DNA of 64,000 nucleotides. Source: Microvirga sp. VF16 (lineage in GTDB: Bacteria; Pseudomonadota; Alphaproteobacteria; Rhizobiales; Beijerinckiaceae). The DNA lies in assembly GCF_016864375.1 (NCBI RefSeq), contig NZ_CP069354.1:4679501-4743500 (forward strand), in the 5' to 3' direction. Both the position numbers and the translations under genes were made by a program. Each line of letters opens with the position of its first letter. The first letter of the stretch is position 1. Below, piece after piece: positions 42,133-49,826 of this stretch. The notes under the pieces are model-generated. The model searched no databases, was not told where the DNA came from, and was given only the letters and a program-made list of their open reading frames with translations.

Positions 42133-42630
42133 TTATGCCCCGGCGCCGCCGCCGAGCACGGTGACCGCGCGGCGGTTCTGCGACCAGCAGGAGATGTCGT
42201 TGCAGACCGCGACCGGGCGCTCCTTGCCGTAGGACACGGTGCGGAAGCGGTTGCCCGGGATGCCGCGGGAGATCAGGTAGTCGCGGACGACCTGGGCGCG
42301 GCGGGCGGAGAGCGAGTAGTTGTACTCGCGGGTGCCGCGCTCGTCCGCATGGCCTTCGAGGATGAAGGCGTAGTTCGGGTAGCGCTGCAGCCACTGCGCC
42401 TGCTTGTCGAGGGTCGCGACGGCGGTGGGGGTCAGGTCGGTCGAGTCGGTCTCGAAGAACACGCGGTCGCCCACGTTCACGACGAAATCCTGGGCGCTGC
42501 CCGGGGTGGCGGCACCGCCGGCTCCGAAGCCGCCGGCTCCATCGGCCCCATCTTTATTGGACGAACACGCCGCCGCCCCGAGGGCGAGGACGATAGCAGC
42601 AGCGAACTTGACGGCGCGCAGCGTCATCAT
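42133..42630 (-). CDS. pal: Peptidoglycan-associated lipoprotein Pal
   Basis: Pal is an outer-membrane lipoprotein that binds peptidoglycan and, in response to TolB and TolA, helps constrict the outer membrane at division. The 165-aa precursor has a lipoprotein signal with LGAAAC; Cys22 should be lipidated. A Gly/Ala-rich linker leads to an OmpA-like domain with VFFETDSTDLTPTAVATLD and GHADERGTREYNYSLSARRA, including the Asp-Arg pair that holds diaminopimelate. ATG 42630 was chosen because AAGGAG lies eight bases upstream. In most relatives pal follows tolB directly; here the cls-hdeD pair and two RIME-like repeats surround it. Confidence 0.96.
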   Translation of the reverse strand: MMTLRAVKFAAAIVLALGAAACSSNKDGADGAGGFGAGGAATPGSAQDFVVNVGDRVFFETDSTDLTPTAVATLDKQAQWLQRYPNYAFILEGHADERGTREYNYSLSARRAQVVRDYLISRGIPGNRFRTVSYGKERPVAVCNDISCWSQNRRAVTVLGGGAGA

Positions 42631-42988
42631 TGGCAATACTCCTTACACATACGTTTGCCGAACGTTGTGACTTTCATATCGGGAGGATGGTTAAAGGAGG
42701 GTTCCGTCAACCGTGAGGACGCATGCGGGATTAAGGTCAATTATGGCCAAGTTGTGGAAGTTGGGGTTAGGGTTAATCGGTCGTAAACAGCTTCGTGCTG
42801 CGTCGGTTATTCCTACCGCAAGGGCATCGGACCCAAAAGTGGAATGCACTTTTGGGACCCATCCGATGCCCAGTTCAACAAGGGTGCATCATTCGGGCGG
42901 AAAACCGGATCCACTTTTCCTCATGATGCGCTGGAAGGCAAATGAAGCTAGGCTGCCGCCGATCGTCGGGTTCAAGCGTTGAGAGGTC
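42631..42988. other. Divergent region between pal and cls
   Basis: About 358 bases hold the pal upstream region (including its AAGGAG), an AT-richer promoter-like part near 42700-42790 and RIME-like copy 3 (42822-42932). No protein gene is convincing here. The plus-strand start of cls follows at 42989 with a GAGAGG site. Confidence 0.4.
42822..42932. repeat. RIME-like palindrome pair (copy 3)
   Basis: GGCATCGGACCCAAAAGTGG to CCATCCGATGCC (42822-42870) and GTGCATCATTCGGGCGGAAA to TCATGATGCGC (42884-42932). It shares both units with copies 1 and 2 and lies between the divergent pal and cls genes. Confidence 0.8.
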
Positions 42989-44500
42989 ATGAACATCGTG
43001 ACGCCCCAGCCGGGAAGCCTCAGACAGCCCTATCGCAAAGCTCTGGACGATCTCCGCCTGGAGAGAGCTTTCGCGCGCATTGCCGACAGCGACCTGCGCC
43101 AAGGCAACGCCATCACCCTGCTGCGGGACTCAAAGGAGAATTACCCGGCCTGGCTGGAGGCGATCCGCTCGGCGCAGATCGTCATTCATTTCGAGAACTT
43201 CATCATCGCCGATGACGACACGGGTCAGGCGTTCGCGGAAGCCCTGATGGAGCGGGCGCGCGCCGGCGTGCGTGTGCGGGTGCTCTACGATTGGCTCGGA
43301 TCTTCCTTCCGCGCCCTGCCCCACTACTGGCGGCGCCTGCGCGAGGCCGGCGTCGAGGCCCGCGTCTTCAATCCGCCCAGACTGACCGACCCGTTCTGGA
43401 TCCGCCGCAACCACCGCAAGCTGATCACCGTCGACGGGCGCATCGCCTTCGTCTCCGGCCTGTGCGTGTCCGACAGCTGGGTGGGCAAGAACGGCACCGA
43501 GCCCTGGCGGGATACCGGCCTGTCGCTCGAAGGTCCCATCGTGGCCGATCTCGACGCCAGTTTTGCGGAGAGCTGGGTTCTTTCCGGCATGGCGCCGATC
43601 CCGAAATCGGAGTTGCCCCAAGCCGACCTGATCCCGCAGGCGGGATCGGTGGCGGCGCGGGTCATCAGCGGCGAGCCCGGCATGTTCCGCACCTACCGGG
43701 TGGACCAGTTCATCGCGGCGACCGCCCAGCGCAATCTCTGGCTGAGCGACGCCTATTTCGTAGCCACCACCTCCTATGTGCAGGCTCTGGGCGAAGCGGC
43801 GCGGGACGGGGTGGACGTGCGCCTCCTCGTTCCCGGATCGAGCGACGTGCCCGCCCTGCAGCCTGTGGTCCGGGCCGGCTACCGGTCGCTGATCGAGGCC
43901 GGCATCCGTGTCTATGAGTGGAACGGGTCGATGTTCCACGCCAAGACTGCCGTGGCGGACGGGCGCTGGGCCCGGGTCGGCTCCACCAATCTCAACATTG
44001 CGAGCTGGGCCACCAATTGGGAGCTCGACGTGGTGGTCGAGGATGCCGATTTCGCCGAGGCCATGGAGGCAGTCTATCTGGAGGATCTCGCCAACGCGAC
44101 CGAGATCGTTCCCGGCTGGCAATCCCGGCGCCGTCAGGCGCGGAATATGCGCTCGCGCCGTGGCCATCGCTTCAAGAAGGGCGGCGTCCGCAGGCTCGCC
44201 GCCGGCGCCCTGGCGCTTTCGAGCACGGTCGGCAAGGCGGTCGGCTCGCGCTCGCTGACGGCAACCGAGGCAAGCAGCGTCGCCATCATCGGCTTCGCTC
44301 TGCTGGCGCTCGCGACCTTGATCACGTTCTTTCCGGTTCTGATCGTGTTGCCTATCGTCATCGCGATGGCCTGGCTCGGCATTGCGCTTCTGATCCGCGC
44401 CTTCCGACTCAAGCGACGCGTGCGCCTGAGACGCCGTAAGCTTGCCCTGCGGCGCAAACTGACCAAGATCAAGGAGCATGAGGCCTCGCCAGGAGAGTAG
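42989..44500 (+). CDS. cls: Cardiolipin synthase-like phospholipase D protein
   Basis: The 503-aa protein has two HKD catalytic motifs of the phospholipase D superfamily: NHRKLITVDG with His142 and FHAKTAVADG with His317. With GSTNLN after the second motif, it fits bacterial cardiolipin synthases, which join two phosphatidylglycerols or use phosphatidylethanolamine. Unlike typical Cls, it lacks N-terminal membrane helices. Instead, two helices lie at the C-terminus (SVAIIGFALLALATLITFF and LPIVIAMAWLGIALLIRAF), then a very basic tail. This arrangement resembles ClsB/YbhO more than ClsA, with an added anchor. It reads opposite to tolB and pal and is followed at 88 nt by the HdeD-like gene. Confidence 0.85.
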   Translation: MNIVTPQPGSLRQPYRKALDDLRLERAFARIADSDLRQGNAITLLRDSKENYPAWLEAIRSAQIVIHFENFIIADDDTGQAFAEALMERARAGVRVRVLYDWLGSSFRALPHYWRRLREAGVEARVFNPPRLTDPFWIRRNHRKLITVDGRIAFVSGLCVSDSWVGKNGTEPWRDTGLSLEGPIVADLDASFAESWVLSGMAPIPKSELPQADLIPQAGSVAARVISGEPGMFRTYRVDQFIAATAQRNLWLSDAYFVATTSYVQALGEAARDGVDVRLLVPGSSDVPALQPVVRAGYRSLIEAGIRVYEWNGSMFHAKTAVADGRWARVGSTNLNIASWATNWELDVVVEDADFAEAMEAVYLEDLANATEIVPGWQSRRRQARNMRSRRGHRFKKGGVRRLAAGALALSSTVGKAVGSRSLTATEASSVAIIGFALLALATLITFFPVLIVLPIVIAMAWLGIALLIRAFRLKRRVRLRRRKLALRRKLTKIKEHEASPGE

Positions 44501-44588
44501 GACCCGAAAAGAAGAAAAGGAAACCAACGGTCAAGCTTGGCGTTGATCTCGAGCAAGGCAGTACATTCCTTTTTCGAGGAGGACTCCT

Positions 44589-45203
44589 ATGGCTACAGGC
44601 ACAACCGGACCTTTCGATACCCGTGATCGCACCCACGCCATGAGCCAGCTTCTGGCGCAGAACTGGTGGGCCCTGGCGCTTCGCGGCGTCTTCGCGATCA
44701 TCTTCGCGCTCATCGCCTTCTTCTCGCCCGGAGCCACGCTCCTGTCCCTGGTCTGGGTCTTCGCGGCCTATATGCTGGTCGATGGCGTGGTCGAGATTAT
44801 CTCCGGCATCAGGGCAGCGTCCGAACACCAGCGTTGGGGCCTCCTCATCCTCGGAGGCATCCTGAACATCCTGGCCGGCGTCATCGCCTTCCTGATGCCG
44901 GGGCTGACGGTCCTGTTCTTCGTCACCCTAATGGCGGTGTGGTCGCTGATCACCGGCGTCCTGATGATTGTCGCCGCCTTCAAGCTGAACCCGACCTACG
45001 GACGCGGCTGGCTGATCTTCAGCGGCATCGTGTCGGTTCTCTTCGGTATCGCGCTCCTGCTTGCCCCCCTCGTCGGCGCCGTAGTGCTGACCTGGTGGCT
45101 CGGGGCTTACGCGATGGTCTTCGGCATCTCGCTTCTCGTTCTCGCCTTCAAGCTCAGGGGCCATAAGGACGAGACCGGCAGCGCGGCGCCGATGGCGGCT
45201 TGA
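44589..45203 (+). CDS. HdeD-family membrane protein
   Basis: The 204-aa protein has six predicted membrane helices in the DUF308/HdeD layout, with the conserved NWWALALRGVFAIIFALIAF at helix 1 and LLILGGILNILAGVIAFLMPG around helices 3-4. HdeD in E. coli is linked to acid resistance at high cell density; its mechanism is unknown. A strong AGGAGG site lies eight bases before ATG 44589. The N-terminal 20 residues (with TGTTGPFDTRDRTH) are cytoplasmic. It follows the cardiolipin synthase gene by 88 nt in the same direction, so both may respond to envelope or acid stress, which is an inference from their pairing inside the tol-pal cluster. Confidence 0.88.
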   Translation: MATGTTGPFDTRDRTHAMSQLLAQNWWALALRGVFAIIFALIAFFSPGATLLSLVWVFAAYMLVDGVVEIISGIRAASEHQRWGLLILGGILNILAGVIAFLMPGLTVLFFVTLMAVWSLITGVLMIVAAFKLNPTYGRGWLIFSGIVSVLFGIALLLAPLVGAVVLTWWLGAYAMVFGISLLVLAFKLRGHKDETGSAAPMAA

Positions 45204-45205
45204 TC

Positions 45206-45236
45206 AAAGAAAAAGGGCGCTTCGAGCGCCCTTTTT
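45206..45236. terminator. Bidirectional terminator between hdeD-like gene and tolB
   Basis: AAAGAAAAAGGGCGC and GCGCCCTTTTTC form a stem with the 5-nt loop TTCGA. Symmetric A/T flanks let it serve both the hdeD-like gene and the convergent tolB. Confidence 0.85.
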
Positions 45237-45245
45237 CGATTGCGA

Positions 45246-46580
45246 TCAGTTGCTCTGCCGGCTCTCGCTCAACAGCGGCGACCATGTCGGGTCCGATGCA
45301 AAGGACGGGGTCGGCACGGGCTGCTCGACGCGGCCGGTGATGTCGACCATGTAGAGCTTGCCGCCGGCCTGTCCGCCCGGATCGCGGAAGAACAGGATGT
45401 ACTGGCCGTTCGGCGCCCAAGTCGGGCTTTCGTTGTGGAAGCCTTCCGTCAGAATGCGCTCGCCCGAGCCGTCCGGCTTCATGATGCCGATGGCGAAGCC
45501 GCCCGCGCGCTGCTTGGTGAAGGCGATGTAGTCGCCGCGCGGCGACCAGGCCGGCTGCGAATAGGAGCCGTCGCCGAACGAGATGCGGCGCTGATTTGAG
45601 CCGTCCGCGTTCATGGCGTAGATCTGCTGCTTGCCGCCGCGATCGCTCTCGAACACGATCTGGCTGCCGTCCGGCGAGAAGGACGGCGAGGTGTCGATGG
45701 CGGCGGTCGAGGTCAGGCGCGTGGTGTTGCGCGAGCTTAAGTCCATCATGAAGATGTTGGCATTGCCGCCCTGCTGCAGGCTCATGACGATGCGCTGTCC
45801 GTCCGGCGCGAAGCGCGGCGAGGAGGCCATGTCGGGGAAGTTGCCGAGCACCTGCCGCGTGCCGGTTTCCAGATTGATCACCTGGACGCGCGGCTGCTGG
45901 CCTTCGACCTGAGCCGAGTAGGTGATGTCCTGCGTGGCGGGCGAGTAGCGCGGCGTCACGACGGAGGTGTCGCCTTGCGTCAGATAGCGTACGTTCGCAC
46001 CGTCCTGATCCATGATCGCGAGCTTCTTGCGGCGGTTTTCCTTCGGCCCCGATTCATCGACGAAGACGATGCGCGTGTCGAAGAAGCCGCCGAAGCCTGT
46101 CACCTTGGTGTAGACCGCATCGGAAATGATGTGGCCGACGCGGCGCCAGAAATTGGCATCAGTGACATATTGTTGGCCGGTGAGCTGCTGGCCCGACTCG
46201 ATGTCCCACAGGCGGAATTCCGCACGCAGGCGGCCTGAAGGATCGCGCGAGACGCGGCCCGTCACGAGCGCCTGCGCGCCCGCCATCTTCCAGGCATCGA
46301 AGCGCGGCGCGGCGTCAAACGACGGACGCTCCGGGAAACGTGACTTGTCGAGCGGAGCGAAATAGCCGGAGCGCTGCAGGTTGTTGGTGATGATGCCGGA
46401 CACGCGCTGCCCGAGATCGCCCTCGCCGGAGAAATCGGCCACGGCAATCGGCATCGGCTGGAACTGTCCGCCCGGGCCGACGCGGAACGAAAGCTGCGCC
46501 TGCGCGGAGGGCGCAAGCGCCACTATGGGCACGACAACGGCCAGCGCGACAAGAAGACGGGAGAGGAGGCGAGTGATCAT
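45246..46580 (-). CDS. tolB: Tol-Pal system beta-propeller protein TolB
   Basis: TolB is a periplasmic protein that shuttles between Pal and TolA to mobilise Pal at the division site. The 444-aa precursor has a signal peptide (LLVALAVVVPIVALAPS, cut at AQAQ), an N-terminal alpha/beta domain (ISGIITNNLQRSGYF near residue 45) and a C-terminal six-bladed beta-propeller with the repeated SFSPDGSQIVF, AWSPRGDYIAF and TWAPNGQYILFF units. ATG 46580 was chosen because it starts the signal peptide; a TTG at 46595 is also in frame. It lies 25 nt after tolA. In most relatives pal follows directly; here it is 2.6 kb away. Confidence 0.96.
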   Translation of the reverse strand: MITRLLSRLLVALAVVVPIVALAPSAQAQLSFRVGPGGQFQPMPIAVADFSGEGDLGQRVSGIITNNLQRSGYFAPLDKSRFPERPSFDAAPRFDAWKMAGAQALVTGRVSRDPSGRLRAEFRLWDIESGQQLTGQQYVTDANFWRRVGHIISDAVYTKVTGFGGFFDTRIVFVDESGPKENRRKKLAIMDQDGANVRYLTQGDTSVVTPRYSPATQDITYSAQVEGQQPRVQVINLETGTRQVLGNFPDMASSPRFAPDGQRIVMSLQQGGNANIFMMDLSSRNTTRLTSTAAIDTSPSFSPDGSQIVFESDRGGKQQIYAMNADGSNQRRISFGDGSYSQPAWSPRGDYIAFTKQRAGGFAIGIMKPDGSGERILTEGFHNESPTWAPNGQYILFFRDPGGQAGGKLYMVDITGRVEQPVPTPSFASDPTWSPLLSESRQSN

Positions 46581-46605
46581 TGGCTTATGTCCCAAGCTTT
46601 GGGCT

Positions 46606-47730
46606 TTAAGAGAGAGGAGGATCGAACTGGACGTTCAGGACCTTCCAATCCGCGTAGTAGGGTACGAATTTCGCGGGGATCTCGAACTGGCGGCACTTGC
46701 GAATGGCGCGAACGGCCGCATCGGCAACCGCACGATCGGTCGAGCTGCTCCCCGCTTGGAGGATCCTGGGCTCGGTGCTGAGCGATCCGTCCTGATTCAG
46801 GCGGATATCGAGAATGGGTGCCGTGACCTGTCCGCCTGAGGCGGCAATCGGCGCGCTGTAGCAACGCTCGATCTGCGAGACCAACAGGCCGATGAGCGCA
46901 TCGCGCAGGCTCGGCGAGAGTTTCGCGGCCGATCCCGTCGCGGTGCCGAGCGAAGCGGTCTTCTGGACCTCCGCGCCGGTCGCGCCGGTGGACTGGTTCT
47001 TTTCCTTGCTGTCGAGGAACTGCTTCAGGTCGCCCATGTCGAGCTTCTTGGCGAGCTGAGCCTCCTTGCGCGCCTTGGCCTCGGCCTCTTCCTTTGCCTT
47101 GGCTTCCGCGAGCTTCTTCTCGGCTTCGGCTTTTGCCTTCGCTTCAGCCTCGGCCTTCGCCTTGGCTTTCGCTTCCGCGATCTTCTTGGCTTCGGCTTCC
47201 GCCTTGGCTTTCGCCTCCGCTTCGGCTTTCGCCTTGGCCTCGGCCTCGATCTTCGCCTGCTCGGCGGCCTTGGCCTTCTCGATGGCTTCGGCTTCCGCCT
47301 TTTCCTGCAGCTTCTTTTCTTCCTCGGCCTTGGCCTCGGCGGCTTTCTCTTCCTGCGAGCGCGTCGGTGGTGCGGGCGGCGGAGGCTGGGCGGCCACCGG
47401 CTCTTCCTTCTCGGCGACCTTCATCTCGGCCGGACGCTTCGGGGGAGCGGGTGCATCGCGCTTGTCCTCGCCCGGATCCTTCAGCTCGGTCTTGTCGGCG
47501 ACGCGCTCGGCGCGGGGCTTGGGCTGCGGTGCCTTGGCGTTCGTCTCACCCTTGGTGATCTGGGAGAGCTGGTTGTCGGTGATGATCTCGACCGGGATGC
47601 CTTCCTGCGCCTCGGGGAATTCGGTACCGACCGACAGGCCGATCAGGGCGGCAGCCAACAGCGAGGCGTGCGCGACGCCCGAGACCCAGAAGCCCGGCTC
47701 TGAGGTGTTGAATTTCAGCTTCAACGCCAC
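46606..47730 (-). CDS. tolA: Tol-Pal system protein TolA
   Basis: TolA is anchored in the inner membrane and reaches across the periplasm to TolB and Pal, powered by TolQR. The 374-aa protein has one N-terminal membrane helix (VSGVAHASLLAAALIGLSVG), a Pro/Lys-rich stretch and then a very long helical segment of Lys/Ala/Glu repeats (AEAKAKAEAEAKKIAEAKAK near residue 170), typical of TolA domain II. The C-terminal domain (from about residue 265, with LIGLLVSQIERCYSAP) adopts the TolA/TonB-like fold that contacts TolB. GTG 47730 starts the protein; GGGG lies about nine bases upstream. The alanine-lysine repeats make the DNA highly repetitive, so assembly errors could hide there. Confidence 0.95.
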   Translation of the reverse strand: MALKLKFNTSEPGFWVSGVAHASLLAAALIGLSVGTEFPEAQEGIPVEIITDNQLSQITKGETNAKAPQPKPRAERVADKTELKDPGEDKRDAPAPPKRPAEMKVAEKEEPVAAQPPPPAPPTRSQEEKAAEAKAEEEKKLQEKAEAEAIEKAKAAEQAKIEAEAKAKAEAEAKAKAEAEAKKIAEAKAKAKAEAEAKAKAEAEKKLAEAKAKEEAEAKARKEAQLAKKLDMGDLKQFLDSKEKNQSTGATGAEVQKTASLGTATGSAAKLSPSLRDALIGLLVSQIERCYSAPIAASGGQVTAPILDIRLNQDGSLSTEPRILQAGSSSTDRAVADAAVRAIRKCRQFEIPAKFVPYYADWKVLNVQFDPPLS

Positions 47731-47758
47731 GTGTGTTCGCCCCTTGTCCTCATCCCGC

Positions 47759-48205
47759 TCAGCGCTGATCGACCTCGGTCACGAGGGCGACGCGCTTGTA
47801 GCCCGCAGTGGTCACGATCGACATCACCTGAGCGACCCGCCCGTAATCCACTTTCTTGTCGCCACGCACGAAAATCCGCTCGTCGAAGCCGGACTTCGAC
47901 ACGTCCGCGAGCTTGCCCACGATGGCCTCGTCCACCAGCTCGGTCTCGCCCAGGAACACCTGGCCCGTCGCCTTGATGGAGAGCGTTACCGGCGTCGCAT
48001 CGGAGTTGAGCGGCGCGGCCTTCGTCTGCGGCAGATCGAGCGGCACGCCGGCCGTCATCATGGGTGCTGCCACCATGAAGATGATGAGCAACACGAGCAT
48101 GACGTCGATGAACGGCGTCATGTTAATCTCGTTGATCGCGCCAGGCGTGCGGCCGCGCCTGCGTCGCCGTCTTCCGCCTCCTGCCGCTCCTGCCATCATG
48201 GCCAT
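47759..48205 (-). CDS. tolR: Tol-Pal system protein TolR
   Basis: TolR and TolQ form the proton-driven motor for TolA. The 148-aa protein has one membrane helix with the key Asp34 in NMTPFIDVMLVLLIIFMV, the residue that carries protons in TolR and ExbD. A Gly/Arg-rich cytoplasmic lead (AAGGGRRRRRRGRTPG) is followed by the helix and a periplasmic domain with LDLPQTKAAPLNSDATPVTL and FVRGDKKVDYGRV. AGGGAG lies seven bases before ATG 48205. It starts 12 nt after tolQ and ends 28 nt before tolA. The long Arg run at the N-terminus is found in other alphaproteobacterial TolR proteins. Confidence 0.96.
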   Translation of the reverse strand: MAMMAGAAGGGRRRRRRGRTPGAINEINMTPFIDVMLVLLIIFMVAAPMMTAGVPLDLPQTKAAPLNSDATPVTLSIKATGQVFLGETELVDEAIVGKLADVSKSGFDERIFVRGDKKVDYGRVAQVMSIVTTAGYKRVALVTEVDQR

Positions 48206-48217
48206 GTCGGATCTCCC

Positions 48218-48958
48218 TTAGGCCGCGTTGGCCGGGTGGTGGCCGGCATGGCCGATGCGCTCGTCCACCTGACGCGACAGGATGGCCGAGAACTCATCGG
48301 CGAAGCCCTCGAGCCGCGACTGCAGCTTGCCGACCTCCGATTGCAGCTTGTTGTAGGCGAGCACCGCCGGAATGGCCGCGAACAGGCCGATGGCCGTGGC
48401 GAACAGCGCCTCCGCGATGCCGGGAGCCACGACCGCAAGGCTGGTGTTCTTGGAAGCCGCGATGGAGGTGAAGGAATTCATGATGCCGATCACGGTGCCG
48501 AAGAGGCCGATATAGGGACCGGCCGAACCGATGGAGGCGAGCACCGTCAGGCGGGCATTGAGCCGCTCCACTTCACGCTGAATGGTGACGTCGAGCACCT
48601 TGTCGATGCGCTGCGGCAGTGTCTGGAACGAGCGGCCCGAACCCTCGAAGGAACGCTTCCACTCGCGCATCGCAGCGACGAACACGGCGGCGAGGCCCGT
48701 GGCCGGGCGGCTCTGGAGCGAGCGATACAGCTCCTCGAGCGACTGGCCGGACCAGAACACATCCTCGAACCGGTCCATGGCGCGCTTGGTGCGGGCGTAG
48801 AGCAGGGTCTTGTCGATGATGATGGCCCAGCACCAGACGGAGGCCGCGAGCAGGCCCAGCATCACGAGCTTGACGATGAAATGGGCCTGCCAGAACAGGC
48901 CAAAGAAGGACATGTCGTGGGCCACAGGGACGGCCTGGGCCACATCAGCCGGGTTCAT
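48218..48958 (-). CDS. tolQ: Tol-Pal system protein TolQ
   Basis: TolQ is the pentameric stator of the Tol motor. The 246-aa protein has three membrane helices: IVKLVMLGLLAASVWCWAII near the N-terminus, GSAGPYIGLFGTVIGIMNSF in the middle and the later EALFATAIGLFAAIPAVLAYN, with the conserved Thr and Ala/Gly residues of the MotA/TolQ/ExbB family. The ATG at 48958 was chosen because GAGG lies upstream and the family's short N-terminus follows; the 19 codons before it are not typical. It is the first gene of tolQRAB. In contrast to the usual ybgC-tolQ coupling, a 305-nt region separates it from ybgC, so tolQ may have its own promoter. Confidence 0.95.
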   Translation of the reverse strand: MNPADVAQAVPVAHDMSFFGLFWQAHFIVKLVMLGLLAASVWCWAIIIDKTLLYARTKRAMDRFEDVFWSGQSLEELYRSLQSRPATGLAAVFVAAMREWKRSFEGSGRSFQTLPQRIDKVLDVTIQREVERLNARLTVLASIGSAGPYIGLFGTVIGIMNSFTSIAASKNTSLAVVAPGIAEALFATAIGLFAAIPAVLAYNKLQSEVGKLQSRLEGFADEFSAILSRQVDERIGHAGHHPANAA

Positions 48959-49263
48959 AGTCTGTCGTCCTCGCTCTTCGAGCAGCCTTGGAAGGCGATC
49001 CAAGGCCCACCGCAACTGGTTCTAGGAAAATCTGTTCTTGTATTACTGCTCGTTCGCCCCGGAATCTGTCGAAAATAAGGGCGGCAGGCGACAAGACTCG
49101 CAATCGTCCCGGACCGTTACCTGTTAAGCACAGAGTAAGGTTAAGGTCTGGTTTAAGTACGGCCGCGCAGAGGCGAATTACCTGAAATTGATATGGAAAT
49201 TCCGGCTAGTATGCGCTGGAAGCAGGCCTCCTGAGCGCCCTACCCATAGGGCAAGGCACGGTC
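48959..49263. other. Interval between ybgC and tolQ
   Basis: About 305 bases on the minus strand between the ybgC stop and the tolQ start. It contains a short hairpin after ybgC (GCCCTA and TAGGGC, 49238-49253), AT-rich segments at 49125-49200 suited to a promoter and no credible gene. It is longer than usual for this junction, where the genes are often nearly adjacent. Confidence 0.4.
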
Positions 49264-49653
49264 CTATTGCTCCACCGTCAGCGCCGCCCGCAGCTCGTCA
49301 GGGATCCGCACGGCTCGCCCTCCCCTGACGGCGGCGACCATGACATCGGCCGTGACCAGCACCTCGTCGCCGCGCCGGACCTCCTGAGCGAGCGTCATCG
49401 ATGCCCCGCGCATCTCCTTCGGCCGGGTCACGATGGTCAGCACATCGTCCATGACGGCACCGCCACGGAAGTCGATATTCATCTTGCGGACGACGAAGGC
49501 GAGCCCGCCCATATCCGCATGCAAATCCGACTGCGCCACCTCGACCGCCCGCAAAAGCTCCGTGCGCCCGCGCTCCATGAAGCGGAGATAGCTCGCGTGA
49601 TAGACGCGAGCCGAAAAATCCGTGTCTTCGTAATAGACACGGATGGGGAGCAT
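49264..49653 (-). CDS. ybgC: Tol-Pal-associated acyl-CoA thioesterase YbgC
   Basis: YbgC hydrolyses acyl-CoA thioesters and is nearly always linked to tolQRAB-pal. The 129-aa hotdog-fold protein starts LPIRVYYEDTDFSARVYHASYLRFMERGR, whose DTD...VYHASYL motif holds the catalytic Asp. Later FVVRKMNIDFRGGAVMDDVLTI is also family-specific. ATG 49653 was chosen because AGGG lies eight bases before it; ATG 49671 is equally possible. The frame is open back to 49830 through a third-family repeat (49699-49808), so the usual upstream context appears replaced by repeat sequence. It is the last member of the ruv side of the cluster before tolQ. Confidence 0.9.
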   Translation of the reverse strand: MLPIRVYYEDTDFSARVYHASYLRFMERGRTELLRAVEVAQSDLHADMGGLAFVVRKMNIDFRGGAVMDDVLTIVTRPKEMRGASMTLAQEVRRGDEVLVTADVMVAAVRGGRAVRIPDELRAALTVEQ

Positions 49654-49698
49654 ATGCGCGCCGCCCTGCATGAAGCCGGAGAGATGGGAACCGAGCAG

Positions 49699-49808
49699 CC
49701 CTCTCCCCCCTTGTGGGGGAGAGTTGGAGAGGGGGGTGCTGGCGCTTCGTTCTGAGAGGTTGGCGCTTATACCCCCCTCCCTACCCTCCCCCACAAGGGA
49801 GGAGGGAG
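49699..49808. repeat. CCTCTCCCCCCTTGTGGGGG repeat (third family, copy 2)
   Basis: Starts CCTCTCCCCCCTTGTGGGGG with AGAGTTGGAGAGGGGGGT and ends ACCCCCCTCCCTACCCTCCC, then CCACAAGGGAGG. It lies between the ybgC start and the end of the AT-richer membrane protein gene, and is translated in frame if the longest ybgC frame is used. Confidence 0.75.
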
Positions 49809-49826
49809 ACTGGTTGCGCTTTTCAC

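Noticed and set aside
47066..47345. CRISPR-like or satellite repeats
   Set aside because: The regular short repeats lie inside tolA and encode its Lys/Ala/Glu helix; there are no spacers.
47066..49078. A 670-codon plus-strand frame opposite tolA, tolR and tolQ
   Set aside because: Its first part is a Ser/Ala/Phe run caused by the Lys/Ala/Glu repeats of tolA. It crosses three real genes and has no ribosome binding site.
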